Position numbers and translations under genes: made by a program. A model generated the notes under the pieces. The model was given only the letters and a program-made list of their open reading frames with translations, made no database searches and had not been told where the DNA came from. DNA of 64,000 nt from JANWZL01 sp041640815 (GTDB lineage: Bacteria; Pseudomonadota; Gammaproteobacteria; Burkholderiales; Thiobacillaceae): NCBI GenBank assembly GCA_041640815.1, contig JBEPZO010000003.1, positions 1 to 64,000 of the forward strand. The letters are read 5' to 3'. This document shows, piece after piece, positions 11,411-19,121 of this stretch; the stretch's first letter is position 1, and the number at the start of each line of letters is the position of its first letter.

Positions 11411-12514
11411 ATGGCCTTCCTGCCCGAACCGCCCCATCGTCACGACCAACCCCGCCGCATCGGCATCCTCTTGATCAATCTGGGCACCCCAGAAGCGCCC
11501 ACGCCGGCGGCCCTGCGGTCCTACCTACGCGAATTCCTCTCCGACCAGCGCGTAGTCGAGCTACCTCGCCTGCTCTGGTGGCCGATCCTCTACGGCATCA
11601 TCCTCAATGTCCGGCCGCGTAAATCGGCCGCGAAATACGCCAGCATCTGGACGCCGGAGGGCTCGCCGCTCAGGCTGCATACCGCACGCCAGGCCGAGCT
11701 GCTGCGTGAGGCACTAGCCCGTCGCACGCCGGTGCCGCTGGTGGTGGAATACGCGATGCGCTACGGCCAACCCTCGGTTGCGGCAGCCATCGCTCGGCTC
11801 AAGGCGCAGGGCTGCAATAGGCTGCTTGCCTTCCCCCTCTACCCGCAGTATGCCGCGAGCAGCACCGGCACGGCCTTGGATGCGGTCTACCGAGTATTGC
11901 TCCAAACGCGCAACATGCCGGAATTACGCACGGTGCGCCATTTTCACGACCACCCCGGCTACATCGACGCCCTGCGCCAGAGCGTGCAGAGCTACTGGGC
12001 CGAGCACGGCCGTCCGGATGTCTTGGTGATGAGTTTCCATGGCGTGCCCCGCCGCAGCCTGGAGCTGGGCGATCCCTATCACTGTGAATGCCAGAAGACC
12101 GGCCGCCTGCTGGCCGAGGCCCTCGGTTTGGCGGCAGAGCAATATCGCGTGACCTTCCAATCCCGTTTCGGGCGGGCAGAGTGGCTCAAGCCCTACACCG
12201 CCGAGACCCTAGAGGCCCTCGGCCGCGCCAAGACACGTCGCGTCGACGTCATTTGTCCGGGCTTCGTGGCCGATTGCCTGGAGACCCTGGAAGAAATCGC
12301 CATGGAGGGCAAGACGCTGTTCCTCAAGGCCGGCGGCGGCGCCTATCACTACATCCCTGCCCTCAACGAGCGACCGTTGTGGATCGAGGCATTGGCCGAC
12401 CTCACCCTCACCCATCTGGCCGGATGGTTGCCGCCGACATGGGACCCTGCCGGCCAACAGGAGGCATTGGCCCAGACATTGCAGCGGGCCCGTGCACTAG
12501 GCGCAATGAACTAG
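11411..12514 (+). CDS. hemH: Ferrochelatase
   Basis: 367 residues. Key segments are INLGTPEAPT near the N-terminus, VSFHG-like motif MSFHGVPRR (catalytic His210), YHCECQKT, and the acidic CPGFVADCLETLEEIAMEG region. It inserts ferrous iron into protoporphyrin IX, the last step of protohaem synthesis. It lies 53 bases after hrcA on the same strand and just upstream of the cytochrome gene fccA, a fitting neighbour for a c-type cytochrome locus. Confidence 0.95.
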   Translation: MAFLPEPPHRHDQPRRIGILLINLGTPEAPTPAALRSYLREFLSDQRVVELPRLLWWPILYGIILNVRPRKSAAKYASIWTPEGSPLRLHTARQAELLREALARRTPVPLVVEYAMRYGQPSVAAAIARLKAQGCNRLLAFPLYPQYAASSTGTALDAVYRVLLQTRNMPELRTVRHFHDHPGYIDALRQSVQSYWAEHGRPDVLVMSFHGVPRRSLELGDPYHCECQKTGRLLAEALGLAAEQYRVTFQSRFGRAEWLKPYTAETLEALGRAKTRRVDVICPGFVADCLETLEEIAMEGKTLFLKAGGGAYHYIPALNERPLWIEALADLTLTHLAGWLPPTWDPAGQQEALAQTLQRARALGAMN

Positions 12515-12639
12515 TAAGCTTTCTGTTTCAAAAGCGCATGAATATTAGCGTTCGCTTGTTGACTAGTATTCCTGGCTCATGCACATTTAGCGCTAGCTCG
12601 GGCAGGTCCACGCAATAGGCCTGCGGGGCAGGTTTGTAT

Positions 12640-12670
12640 CGGTGGTTCGCCACTGTTTTTCTTTTTGTTT
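12640..12670 (+). terminator. Intrinsic terminator / possible attenuator directly before fccA
   Basis: Stem CGGTGG (12640-12645), UUCG loop and CCACTG (12650-12655), with one G-U pair, is followed by TTTTTCTTTTTGTTT to 12670. The fccA Shine-Dalgarno GGAGGAG begins at 12671. It can end hemH transcripts. However, no promoter fits between it and the fccA start, so transcripts of fccA must pass through it. Confidence 0.75.
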
Positions 12671-12680
12671 GGAGGAGCGC

Positions 12681-12986
12681 ATGCATAAAAAAATCCTGAG
12701 CGCGGGCCTATTTGGTGTCGGCCTGTTTGCGATAGTGGGCGCCACCATGGCGGCTGATGCCCATATTCGTACCATCGCCAGCACTTGTATGAGCTGCCAC
12801 GGTCCAGATGGCAAGAGCAAATCGGCAATGCCCACGCTTGCCGGTCTCGACAAGACCTACTTCGTTACCCAGATGAAGGCCTTTAAGTCTGGTCAACGCC
12901 CTGCCTCGGTGATGCATCGCCATGCGCAAGGCTACACGGATCAGGAGATCGAAAAGATGGGCGAATATTTCGCCGCGTTGAAGTGA
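12681..12986 (+). CDS. fccA: Sulfide dehydrogenase cytochrome subunit (monohaem c)
   Basis: 101 residues with a signal peptide (about 1-25). The single haem-binding motif CMSCH is at 36-40 and the likely axial Met is Met78 in ASVMHRHA, a class I fold of the c4/FccA type. Diheme FccA versions are about twice this size, so this is the short one-haem form. Role: accepts electrons in the periplasm from the flavoprotein FccB during sulfide oxidation. A strong GGAGGAG lies 3 bases before ATG 12681. fccB follows after 37 bases. Assignment rests partly on that neighbour. Confidence 0.88.
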   Translation: MHKKILSAGLFGVGLFAIVGATMAADAHIRTIASTCMSCHGPDGKSKSAMPTLAGLDKTYFVTQMKAFKSGQRPASVMHRHAQGYTDQEIEKMGEYFAALK

Positions 12987-13023
12987 TATCGAACGACGCC
13001 AACCTGATGCGAGGAGAACGCAC

Positions 13024-14292
13024 ATGAATTTCAATCGCCGTGATTTCCTGACAGCCGGTGCAGCCATTGCCGTTGCTCACAGCATGCCCGGATGTGCAAG
13101 CGTTGGTGGCAACGCAGCACCACACGTCGTAGTTGTTGGCGCTGGTTACGGGGGGGCCACCTGTGCCAAGTACATCCGCAAGTGGGATCCCAAGATCAAG
13201 GTCACCGTGATCGAGCCGAACGACAAGTTCGTCTCCTGCCCCATCTCCAACTGGGTACTGGGCGGGCTGAAGACCATGGCCGACATCACGCATAGCTATG
13301 ACACCCTGATCAAGAAATACAACCTCAATTGGGTAAAAGACACGGTCATCGGCATCGATGTGGACAAGCGCACGGTCAGGACGGCAGGCGGTCAGACCAT
13401 CGCCTACGACCGCTTGGTGCTGGCGCCGGGCATCGAGGTGCGGACCGACACCATCGAGGGGTATAAAGAGGCATATGCTGCGCAGAAGGTGGTGCATGCG
13501 TGGAAGGCCGGTCCTGAGACGGCCCTGCTGCGCAAGCAACTCGAGGCGATGCCCGACGGCGGCGTGTTCGTGATGTCCGTGCCCATGGCCCCCTATCGCT
13601 GCCCGCCTGGGCCCTACGAGCGGGTGTGCATGGTCGCGAGCTACTTCAAGAAGCACAAACCGAAGTCGAAGATCATCCTGCTCGACGGCAACCAGGATGT
13701 GGCTTCCAAGCCGGCCTTGTTCAAGTGGGCATGGAAGACCTATTACGACGGCATGATCGATTACCGTCCCAACAACGCGCCGAAGAAGGTCGACCACAAG
13801 ACCATGACGGTCTCCACCGAATTCGACGACGTCAAGGGCGACGTCCTCAACGTCGTGCCGATCCAGCGTGCGGGCGAGGTGACCGCCTTGGCTGGGGCCC
13901 GCAACGACAGCAACAAGGTCTGGTGCGTGGTCGATTTCGTCACCTTCGAATCCACCACCGCCAAGAACGTGCACATCATCGGCGACTCGGTGCTCTCCAA
14001 CCATCCCAAATCCGGGCACATGGCGACCAACCACGCCAAGGTCTGCGCCAGCGCCATCGTCGAGCTACTCAACGGCCGGCAGCCGGACCCGGTGCCCGTG
14101 GTGGCCAACACCTGCTACAGCGCGGTATCCGAGACCACGGCGGGTCACGTCGCCACCGTGTTCCGCTACAACCCCGAGAAGAAACAGTGGGATGCGCAAC
14201 CGGGCGGCGGCGCGAGCGCCCAAGGCGACGAGATCAACTTCGTCTTCAACTGGGCCTGGGCGGAATCGATCTGGGCGGAAGTGCTGAGCTAA
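13024..14292 (+). CDS. fccB: Flavocytochrome c sulfide dehydrogenase, flavoprotein subunit
   Basis: 422 residues. A Tat-type signal (NRRDFL near residue 4) is followed by an FAD dinucleotide motif VVVVGAGYGGA at about 35-45. Cys72 in SCPISNW matches the cysteine that links FAD covalently in the family. Cys193 (YRCPPGP) and Cys364 (ANTCYSA) match the redox-active disulfide pair that attacks sulfide. The C-terminal FCSD domain is complete. It oxidises sulfide in the periplasm and passes electrons to FccA. GAGGAGAA precedes the ATG, and a hairpin terminator lies 22 bases after the stop. Confidence 0.94.
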   Translation: MNFNRRDFLTAGAAIAVAHSMPGCASVGGNAAPHVVVVGAGYGGATCAKYIRKWDPKIKVTVIEPNDKFVSCPISNWVLGGLKTMADITHSYDTLIKKYNLNWVKDTVIGIDVDKRTVRTAGGQTIAYDRLVLAPGIEVRTDTIEGYKEAYAAQKVVHAWKAGPETALLRKQLEAMPDGGVFVMSVPMAPYRCPPGPYERVCMVASYFKKHKPKSKIILLDGNQDVASKPALFKWAWKTYYDGMIDYRPNNAPKKVDHKTMTVSTEFDDVKGDVLNVVPIQRAGEVTALAGARNDSNKVWCVVDFVTFESTTAKNVHIIGDSVLSNHPKSGHMATNHAKVCASAIVELLNGRQPDPVPVVANTCYSAVSETTAGHVATVFRYNPEKKQWDAQPGGGASAQGDEINFVFNWAWAESIWAEVLS

Positions 14293-14313
14293 GCCGCCAA
14301 AGTCTACCCATGC

Positions 14314-14335
14314 GGGGCCCTGCGGGGCCCCTTTT
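14314..14335. terminator. Intrinsic terminator after fccB (shared with convergent LexA-like gene)
   Basis: GGGGCCC (14314-14320), loop TGCG, GGGCCCC (14325-14331), then TTTT. This is a perfect 7-bp G/C stem. It sits between the fccB stop and the stop of the minus-strand LexA-like gene at 14335, so it may serve both directions, though the T-run is on the plus side only. Confidence 0.7.
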
Positions 14336-14928
14336 CATTTCGGGGCCGAACGGCTGCCGTACTTGCGGACGATACCGACGACGACGCCGAAGACCTCTAA
14401 GCTGCCGCGCGGGCGGATGACGGGGTAGGCCGGGTTGGCGGGCTTGAGGACATAGGCCCCCTGTTCCTTGGCCAAGTATTTCAGGGTGAACTCGTCATCG
14501 ACGATGGCTACCACCAGGTCGCCCTCCCGCGCCTGCCGGCCGCGCTCGACGATGGCGATATCCCCCGGCTGGATGCCGGCATCCTGCATGGAGTCCCCCT
14601 TCACCCGCACGAGCACGGTGCGCGACGGGTGTTCGATGAGATATTCGTCCAGGGTCAGGGTCTCCTTCACCGAATCATCGGCGGCATGCGGGAAGCCGGC
14701 GCGAACGGATTCGGCCAGCACGCGCTCGAAGAAGCGCGGACCGGGCTTCAAGCGCCGGTCTGGCATGGCCTCCAGATAGCCATTGAGGCGCAGCCGCGCC
14801 ACCAAGGCAGCAACGGAAGACTTGGATTTGAGCCCCAGCAATTCACCGATGCCGGAATAGGGCGGAAACACGCGGTGGCGGGCGTAATAGTCTTGCAGCT
14901 TGGCGAGATAGGCGGCGTCTTGAGCCAT
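14335..14928 (-). CDS. LexA/UmuD-like self-cleaving repressor
   Basis: 197 residues. An N-terminal helix-turn-helix (RVFPPYSGIGELLGLKSKSS...) is followed by an S24 autoprotease domain. The cleavage site is the Ala77-Gly78 bond in RAGFPHAADD, the nucleophile Ser113 in VKGDSMQDAG and the base Lys150 in DEFTLKYL. The HTH resembles that of LexA. ATG 14928 was chosen because MAQDAAYLAKLQDYYARH starts the HTH and the longer frame crosses the promoter. A consensus promoter with an 18-bp palindrome lies 31 bases upstream, pointing to autorepression. It could be the cell's SOS repressor or a second, specialised LexA. Confidence 0.85.
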   Translation of the reverse strand: MAQDAAYLAKLQDYYARHRVFPPYSGIGELLGLKSKSSVAALVARLRLNGYLEAMPDRRLKPGPRFFERVLAESVRAGFPHAADDSVKETLTLDEYLIEHPSRTVLVRVKGDSMQDAGIQPGDIAIVERGRQAREGDLVVAIVDDEFTLKYLAKEQGAYVLKPANPAYPVIRPRGSLEVFGVVVGIVRKYGSRSAPK

Positions 14929-14958
14929 GGCAGGCACACTCCCAAGTTGAGCTGCCTC

Positions 14959-14987
14959 AGTATAGAACGATCGTTCTATGCTGACAA
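14959..14987 (-). promoter_or_regulatory. Promoter with overlapping palindromic operator for the LexA-like gene
   Basis: On the minus strand TTGTCA (14987-14982) is followed by exactly 17 bases and TATACT (14964-14959), a near-consensus sigma-70 promoter. The perfect 18-bp palindrome ATAGAACGATCGTTCTAT occupies 14962-14979, covering most of the spacer and part of the -10. Its core GAAC-N4-GTTC resembles the Gram-positive SOS box, not the enterobacterial CTGT-N8-ACAG box. Confidence 0.8.
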
Positions 14988-14993
14988 CTACCG

Positions 14994-15731
14994 CTACGTG
15001 AGATGAACCAGATGGCAGCCCGCTTCCTGGCAGACCAGATAGCCGCCACCTGCGTACCACTCGGGCAGGACCCAGCGTTCGCAGGGTTGATCGTCGACCA
15101 GCAGCCGGTGGTGGGCCGGGCGATGGGTATGACCGTGGATGATGCGCCGCACCCCATGCTGGCGGAAGGCGTTCAGCACCGCATCAGGGTTGGCGTCCAT
15201 GATCTCGAGGCGCTTGTCGCCTTTCGCCTGCTCGCTCTGCTCCCGCAGCTGACGCGCCAGAAGTAGCCGCTGCGGCAGCGGACGGGAGAGAAAATCGGCC
15301 TGCCAGGCCGGATCGCGCACGAGGCGGCGGAAGCGCTGATAATCGAGATCGTCGGTGCAGAGGGTGTCGCCATGCATGAGGAGCGTGGGTTGGCCGTACA
15401 GATCGACCACCTGCGGCTCCGGCAGGAGGCTGCCGCCGGTTGCCTCGGCAAAGGCGGCACCCAGGAGAAAATCCCGGTTGCCATGCATGAAGTACAAGCG
15501 CACACCTTGTGCGACCAGCCCGCGCAGGGCGGCGACCACCTGCGCAGGGAAGGGCTCGGTCAAGGCGTCATCCCCCACCCAGGCCTCGAAAAAATCGCCC
15601 AGGATGTAGAGCGCCTCGGCAGACGTGGCGACGTGTGCCAGGAAATGGAAGAAGCGATCGACCGCCGCCGGCCGCTCGGCCGTCAGATGCAGGTCGGAGA
15701 TGAACAGGCAGTGGCGCTGCTCCCCGGCCAT
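14994..15731 (-). CDS. lpxH: UDP-2,3-diacylglucosamine diphosphatase
   Basis: 245 residues from ATG 15731, where the metallophosphoesterase begins: FISDLHL, GDFFEAWVGDD, HGNRDFLLG, LMHGD and HGHTHRP. These are the LpxH metal ligands in order. It hydrolyses UDP-2,3-diacylglucosamine to lipid X in lipid A synthesis, at the inner face of the inner membrane. Starts further upstream (15776, 15962) are open but read as non-family sequence. The 277 bases between this start and ppiB hold no other gene that I can see. Confidence 0.92.
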   Translation of the reverse strand: MAGEQRHCLFISDLHLTAERPAAVDRFFHFLAHVATSAEALYILGDFFEAWVGDDALTEPFPAQVVAALRGLVAQGVRLYFMHGNRDFLLGAAFAEATGGSLLPEPQVVDLYGQPTLLMHGDTLCTDDLDYQRFRRLVRDPAWQADFLSRPLPQRLLLARQLREQSEQAKGDKRLEIMDANPDAVLNAFRQHGVRRIIHGHTHRPAHHRLLVDDQPCERWVLPEWYAGGGYLVCQEAGCHLVHLT

Positions 15732-16008
15732 GGCACCTGCGTAAGCATCGCCCTTCCCTGCCATGGGCGGTGTGGACATTAGCCGCGCAGCGGCAGATTG
15801 AGGCGGGTTGGCCGACTTGCCAGCGACGTGGTGAGACATGAGGTTTGGTTGTGTATGGGGTAGCAGCGTAAGTGATAACGGTAAAGCCGCGCCGACAAGT
15901 GGGGAGGAAGAGCAGATAGAAGGCATCCACCTTGCCTTACTAGGCGGGGCGCTATGTTCCACCGCGTCGACCCTATGGTGGTCAAACGGTTCCTAGGCGA
16001 GTGGCGAT

Positions 16009-16515
16009 TCACGCTGCATTTGGCTCTTGCACATCGATACGCTCAATCACCACCGGTTCCAAGGGCACATCCTGATGTCCAGCAAGGATACCCGTTCTGA
16101 CCTTTTTGATCCGGGCGACTGTGTCCTGTCCGGCGACAACCCGGCCAAAGACACAGTAGCCATACCCCTGTGGGGTTGGCTCGGTGTAATCGAGAAAAGG
16201 GTTGTCCGCGACGTTGATAAAAAACTGGCTAGTCGCCGAATGAGGGTAAGGAGTGCGCGCCATAGCAATCGTATAAGCGGTGTTTTTTAGGCCATTATTG
16301 GCCTCGCTTTGAATAGGCGCGTGGGTTGGCTTTAACTGCATATCCTCCGTATAGCCCCCACCTTGAATGATGAAGCCGTCGATGACGCGATGAAAGATGG
16401 TCCTGTCGTAGTACCCTTCCTTGGCGTAACGCAAAAAATTGGCCACAGTAAGCGGCGCCCGAGCGGCGTCAAGTTCCAGGGTGATCGGGCCGAAATTGGT
16501 GTGTAGGATAACCAT
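16009..16515 (-). CDS. ppiB: Peptidyl-prolyl cis-trans isomerase, cyclophilin type
   Basis: 168 residues, without a signal peptide, so cytosolic. Cyclophilin motifs: FHRVIDGFIIQGG (with the active-site Arg), a SQFFINVADN segment and the GYCVFGRVV strand. ATG 16515 gives the usual MVILHTNFGPITLEL start; the 20-codon upstream extension is not family-like. It accelerates proline isomerisation during folding. It lies upstream of lpxH on the same strand, as in many betaproteobacteria, but with a 277-base gap. Confidence 0.94.
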   Translation of the reverse strand: MVILHTNFGPITLELDAARAPLTVANFLRYAKEGYYDRTIFHRVIDGFIIQGGGYTEDMQLKPTHAPIQSEANNGLKNTAYTIAMARTPYPHSATSQFFINVADNPFLDYTEPTPQGYGYCVFGRVVAGQDTVARIKKVRTGILAGHQDVPLEPVVIERIDVQEPNAA

Positions 16516-16657
16516 AGCCAAAGTCTTTTTATGATTTCGCTTCGGCAACAAGGCCGGGGCAAACGGCGAATACAAGATACTCTTCTGGCGGAAGATAACC
16601 CCGGTGATTTACGGACTGCGCTTGAGTCGGTATTAGCTCTACTCCATACTCCATAGG

Positions 16658-17893
16658 TTATCGGCGTGCCAGCACCATCGCTACTGACCGGTTAGCAGAC
16701 GATGTATGTTCCATGGCAATGCGCCATTGACCGTCACTAGCACGCAAGTACAGCCGTTTGGCCGTGGTGTCGCGCAAGCGATCACTTTGGTACTCCTGGG
16801 TGAAAGCGACTACAGCAACTTGCGTATCAGGTAGAAACACACTGATATTCGACAACGCAATGCGTATCCAGTCCTTGTTTTCAATATTACGACGCTTGGT
16901 TGTCGCCCAGGTCTTGTTCAACATGTCAGGTAGATAATGGCGGAAGAATCGTGCCACGTCGCGTGCTTCCCAGTCCGTACGCCATTGCTCCAGTATAGTA
17001 AGCAGCTCCTGCCGCTGCATCTCCCAGCTCACGGGATCCAGCCAATCACTGCGTTCAGCGATAATGACTGGTGTTTTACCAACTTCGATAAATTGCGCCA
17101 GATCGGTTAGATCAGGATTCGCCAGTACTAGACAGCCGTCGCTCGCGCGTGGCGGCCTGCTATAGGTGCCGGATGGTGTGCCATGAATCCAGATGCCATG
17201 CCCGCTACGACCGTGCAGACGATCCCACTCATTCGGATAGTCCAGGGGATAAGCGCCAGCGCCGTAGAAATCGCTCAATTGGCTTCGTGGTAAATAGCCG
17301 GAAATGGTATAGACGCCGACCGGCGTTTTCTTGTCTCCCTCCACCCGTTTATCGGTCCCGTTGCGACCAATGGTCAGGTAATAATCGCGCACGAGCCGAG
17401 GTACGCCATTGACATTTTCAAACACATACAAGCGCGCGCGACTGGCATCGGCGAGCAAGGCGTACTTGTGTTCAGGTGACAGCATAAGCAGCTGTCTGGG
17501 CAAATGATCCGGACGGGGTTGATCGAGGTAGCGCATGAGCCTCATGCGCGCCTCTTCTCGGAGGTCGTTCAGCGATACTGGTGAAGCCCGAGGCACCTCC
17601 CCCATCGTAGAGAGCGGGCGAACGCGGGCAAGTAGCAGGTCGCCGCGTATCAGATGGGCTAGCCTAAAATCGGGACGAATGGAAATAAGCTGGTTGATGC
17701 TATTGAGCGCAGTATCCAGTCGGCTAGCACGGATCTCCAGCAAGGTCTGGGCCAACAGGACATCCGGCGAGAGCAAGCGGCTAGGCGCTTCGGTAGATGC
17801 TAGACGCAGAACAGATTCATTGGCCTGCGACGATACGCCGATAGCAATCAAAAAGAGCAAAAACCAGAAGGACTGGGAGAACCTGCCGTGCAT
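16658..17893 (-). CDS. L,D-transpeptidase (YkuD/ErfK) with C-terminal NTF2-like domain
   Basis: 411 residues with a signal peptide (about 1-24). A helical repeat-like segment (45-130) is followed by the YkuD catalytic domain (about 145-285), with the motif His237 (GIWIHGTP) ... Ser251-Asp-Gly-Cys254. Cys254 is the catalytic nucleophile. Residues 295-405 form an NTF2-like fold (WRTDWEARDVARFFRHYL ... GQWRIAME). Known: such enzymes make 3-3 peptidoglycan cross-links or attach proteins to it in the periplasm. It starts 4 bases after the stop of the TPR gene, which ends in a similar NTF2-like domain, so the pair probably works together. Confidence 0.88.
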   Translation of the reverse strand: MHGRFSQSFWFLLFLIAIGVSSQANESVLRLASTEAPSRLLSPDVLLAQTLLEIRASRLDTALNSINQLISIRPDFRLAHLIRGDLLLARVRPLSTMGEVPRASPVSLNDLREEARMRLMRYLDQPRPDHLPRQLLMLSPEHKYALLADASRARLYVFENVNGVPRLVRDYYLTIGRNGTDKRVEGDKKTPVGVYTISGYLPRSQLSDFYGAGAYPLDYPNEWDRLHGRSGHGIWIHGTPSGTYSRPPRASDGCLVLANPDLTDLAQFIEVGKTPVIIAERSDWLDPVSWEMQRQELLTILEQWRTDWEARDVARFFRHYLPDMLNKTWATTKRRNIENKDWIRIALSNISVFLPDTQVAVVAFTQEYQSDRLRDTTAKRLYLRASDGQWRIAMEHTSSANRSVAMVLARR

Positions 17894-17897
17894 CACC

Positions 17898-19034
17898 CTA
17901 GCGTTCGCTAATGATCTTCCACTGCCCATCTTGGAGCTCCAATTCTAGCGTCTTGTTATACGTGCCTTGGAGATGCTCGGCCTCATAACGCTGTTTGAAC
18001 TTGGCCGTAGCCTTGCCTTCGGTGACAGTGAGACTAAGGTTGCTAACCTGGACTTTGATCTGTTTCGGAGCGAGTAAGCGCTGACGACGTTGCGCTTCCC
18101 ACGCAGATCGATCTATGCCATGCGGGGGGACGAAATTCTTGCCATAAAAAGCTAGATATGCTGCCACATCCTGCCTGCTCCAGGCCTGGGCCCAGTCGCG
18201 GATCGTCTTCTCGATCGCCGCCTTGGCCTCTGCCGGGGGAGAGGCGGCTGCGGCAGGCAAAGGCGTGACCCCTGCTGGCGTCTCAGGCGTTGACTGGGTG
18301 CGCGCGCCGGTGGCGTCGGCGAGCGCCGCGTCGGGCCTGACCTCCTCGCTGTCGGCGACCACCGCCTTCCTCGCCTCGCCGCTGCCCGCTGGCTCCGGGC
18401 TGGTGCTGGTGGCCTCTTTCCCCGGGGCAGGCACCGTCGCACTGCCAGCTGGCGCCCTGGCCGCCGGCTTGGCCGCGGACCGCGTCGCGCTAGGCCTGGC
18501 CGCCTCTGCCTTGGCAGCATCGGCCACCCGGGTCGGGCTGAACAATTCCCGTATCAAGGCCAGCTTGGTCTGGGCCGAGACGTTGGACGCGTCGAGTTGT
18601 AAGGCCTTGTCGTAGGCCAGCGAGGCCATCTTGGCATAGACGTCGCCTAGGTTTTCGTGCGCCGTGGCATAGCTCGGGTGGGTGCGAATGGCCTGCTCCA
18701 GACTCTGTTTCGCCCGCTCGTATTGACCCTGGGCGGCATACAGCACGGCGAGATTGTTGTAGGGCTCGGGCAACTGCGGATAGTCGGCGGTGAGGTCGGA
18801 AAAGACCTTGATCGCCTCCTGGTAACGATTGAGTTCGGTGAGGATAAGCCCCTTCAGGAAACGGCCCTGCGCGTCCTTGGGGTTAGCCGCCAGATAGGCG
18901 TCGATCTTGGCGAGCGCCTGGGTATGCCGGCCTTGACGGAACAGCTGACTGGCGTCCTGCCAGCCTTCGCTGCTGGCACCGACCAGTGCCGGCAAGCAGA
19001 CGAGGAAGATGAGCGCGAATCGGGTGATTGACAT
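17898..19034 (-). CDS. Secreted TPR protein with C-terminal NTF2-like domain
   Basis: 378 residues. Signal peptide 1-20; tetratricopeptide repeats about 23-165 (for example LPEPYNNLAVLYAAQGQYERA and ATAHENLGDVYAKMA); a low-complexity Ala/Pro/Thr-rich linker about 166-270; an NTF2-like domain 272-378 (WAQAWSRQDVAAYLAFYG ... DGQWKIISER). The last domain is a relative of that in the adjacent L,D-transpeptidase. Inference: a periplasmic scaffold or helper for that enzyme. It is divergent from glnS with 87 bases between starts. Confidence 0.8.
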   Translation of the reverse strand: MSITRFALIFLVCLPALVGASSEGWQDASQLFRQGRHTQALAKIDAYLAANPKDAQGRFLKGLILTELNRYQEAIKVFSDLTADYPQLPEPYNNLAVLYAAQGQYERAKQSLEQAIRTHPSYATAHENLGDVYAKMASLAYDKALQLDASNVSAQTKLALIRELFSPTRVADAAKAEAARPSATRSAAKPAARAPAGSATVPAPGKEATSTSPEPAGSGEARKAVVADSEEVRPDAALADATGARTQSTPETPAGVTPLPAAAASPPAEAKAAIEKTIRDWAQAWSRQDVAAYLAFYGKNFVPPHGIDRSAWEAQRRQRLLAPKQIKVQVSNLSLTVTEGKATAKFKQRYEAEHLQGTYNKTLELELQDGQWKIISER

Positions 19035-19121
19035 CGGTGCTATACTCTCAACCGCAGCGTACAGTTGATGACCGCGCCAATTCTAGCAGACGGCCAAACC
19101 CATCGCAGCCCACCCCTAGCC

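Noticed and set aside
12538..12618. 26-codon leader-peptide-like frame between hemH and fccA
   Set aside because: No ribosome binding site and no run of informative codons; could be chance, so not listed as a gene.
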